DNA of 7,650 bases from an uncultured Sphingomonadales bacterium. Its GTDB lineage: Bacteria; Pseudomonadota; Alphaproteobacteria; Sphingomonadales; Sphingomonadaceae. Below the pieces are notes generated by a model. The model saw only the letters and a program-made list of their open reading frames with translations. It did no database searches and was not told the DNA's origin. Every line of letters begins with the position of its first letter. Positions within the stretch are counted from its first letter, which is position 1. Location: assembly GCA_903958285.1 (NCBI GenBank), contig CAJBSR010000326.1:1-7650 (forward strand). Direction: 5' to 3'. Shown one piece after another: positions 7,209 through 7,650 of the stretch. Made by a program: the position numbers and the translations under genes.

Positions 7209-7263
7209 AACAGACCCCAATGAGCTACCAGAGCGCAATCTAATCTCTCAATTTTGTGAAGTT

Positions 7264-7348
7264 TGGTGCCCCTGGCCGGACTCGAACCAGCACTCCTTAC
7301 GGAACTCGATTTTGAGTCGAGCGCGTCTACCAATTTCACCACAGGGGC
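7264..7348 (-). tRNA. tRNA-Leu (anticodon CAA)
   Basis: The 85-nt minus-strand sequence folds as a class II (long variable arm) tRNA. The acceptor stem is GCCCCTG (7348-7342) with CAGGGGC (7274-7268), followed by discriminator A and an encoded CCA end (7266-7264). The anticodon stem CTCGA/TCGAG encloses loop CTCAAAA, giving anticodon CAA, which reads leucine codon UUG. The variable arm contains TCC-GTAA-GGA, and the T arm is GCTGG-TTCGAGT-CCGGC. The long variable arm and the A73 discriminator agree with a leucine identity. It is transcribed towards the oxidoreductase gene, whose start lies 189 nt downstream. Confidence 0.97.
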
Positions 7349-7359
7349 ATCTGGCGGAG

Positions 7360-7388
7360 CGCCTAGCGCAGCCGCGCTGTCGGTGCAA
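7360..7388 (-). promoter_or_regulatory. Possible promoter of tRNA-Leu
   Basis: On the minus strand TTGCAC (7388-7383) and TAGGCG (7365-7360) are separated by 17 nt and end 11 nt before the tRNA 5' end, the expected geometry for a sigma-70 promoter. The -35 box matches the consensus TTGACA at its first three bases, but the -10 box is poor. Inferred from position and spacing only. Confidence 0.3.
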
Positions 7389-7440
7389 GCTTAGCGCGAC
7401 ATTCCGCTGACGCCGCGCGGATTGGGCCCAAAACGGTTGT

Positions 7441-7623
7441 CTATCGGCGTTCCCGGGAGCAGGAAAAGCGTGAAAAGAGCCAAAAGATCAGAATGATGCC
7501 TAAGACAACCGCCCGCGTTCCATCAAGCTCTTCGAAGAAATTGGCTGCAAGCACCACGTCTAAATAGAACTGGAAGAAGAAACAAAATTGCCACTGGGCC
7601 GTCCGTCCGAGGGCATTCTTCAA
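7441..7623 (-). CDS. Possible small membrane protein (hypothetical, may extend beyond the window)
   Basis: The frame encodes about 60 residues from a TTG at 7623 and shows two hydrophobic stretches, FCFFFQFYLDVVLAANFF and AVVLGIILIFWLF, separated by a short polar EELDGTR segment, and a basic tail with SRERR. This looks like a small two-segment inner-membrane protein rather than random translation. No ATG in this frame and no good ribosome-binding site is seen. The frame stays open for the last 27 nt to the window edge, so the real start may lie outside and the annotated end may be the 3' part of a longer gene. I do not recognise the family. It is on the same strand as, and upstream of, tRNA-Leu, with 92 nt between its stop and the tRNA. 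Confidence 0.4.
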   Translation of the reverse strand: MKNALGRTAQWQFCFFFQFYLDVVLAANFFEELDGTRAVVLGIILIFWLFSRFSCSRERR

Positions 7624-7650
7624 AAATCTGCCGCCTTGCTGCCCGTTAAA

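Noticed and set aside
6968..7342. Minus-strand open frame beginning MVKLVDALDSKSSSVRSAG
   Set aside because: Its N-terminal part is a translation of the tRNA-Leu gene, a well-known false protein, and the rest runs through the leader and into the oxidoreductase gene out of frame.
1..7650. CRISPR array, insertion sequence, toxin-antitoxin or phage defence genes
   Set aside because: No spaced repeats, transposase motifs, terminal inverted repeats or defence domains are visible on either strand.

Overview
The window reads as chromosomal DNA from a high-GC Gram-negative bacterium. An alphaproteobacterium, possibly a sphingomonad, fits the GC-rich third codon positions, the weak Shine-Dalgarno sites and the protein styles, but this is an impression rather than a proof. 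Six confident protein genes, one tRNA gene and one possible small membrane-protein gene are present.

Left half (15-4900): a carnitine-to-glycine-betaine module. Three genes on the minus strand run 3837 to 15 in the order BKACE/DUF849 dehydrocarnitine-cleavage enzyme, L-carnitine dehydrogenase fused to a hot-dog thioesterase, and an NCS1-family transporter. The gaps are 13 and 36 nt, so they form one operon. A divergently transcribed GlxA/CdhR-type regulator (DJ-1/PfpI-like domain plus AraC helix-turn-helix) starts about 110 nt away. The shared intergenic region holds two 15-nt direct repeats offset by 20 bp that look like its operator. Together the enzymes would oxidise L-carnitine to 3-dehydrocarnitine, transfer the trimethylglycyl part to CoA from acetyl-CoA with release of acetoacetate, and hydrolyse betainyl-CoA to glycine betaine. 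The transporter would bring in the substrate. No betaine demethylation gene and no dedicated acetoacetate gene is in the window.

Middle (4917-7074): a second minus-strand pair, an FAD-dependent oxidoreductase followed 34 nt later by a classical SDR dehydrogenase. It converges with the regulator gene across only 16 nt. Its substrate is not evident. Proximity suggests a link to carnitine or related metabolism, but this is inference.

Right end (7075-7650): a 189-nt leader between the oxidoreductase gene and tRNA-Leu(CAA) contains a long nested inverted repeat that folds better as minus-strand RNA than as plus-strand RNA. Next come the tRNA-Leu gene with an encoded CCA end, a plausible promoter for it, and a small hydrophobic open frame that stays open to the window edge.

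The most interesting points are the NCS1 transporter where a BCCT or ABC carnitine transporter would be expected, the fused dehydrogenase-thioesterase, the candidate operator, and the structured leader ahead of the uncharacterised FAD/SDR pair.
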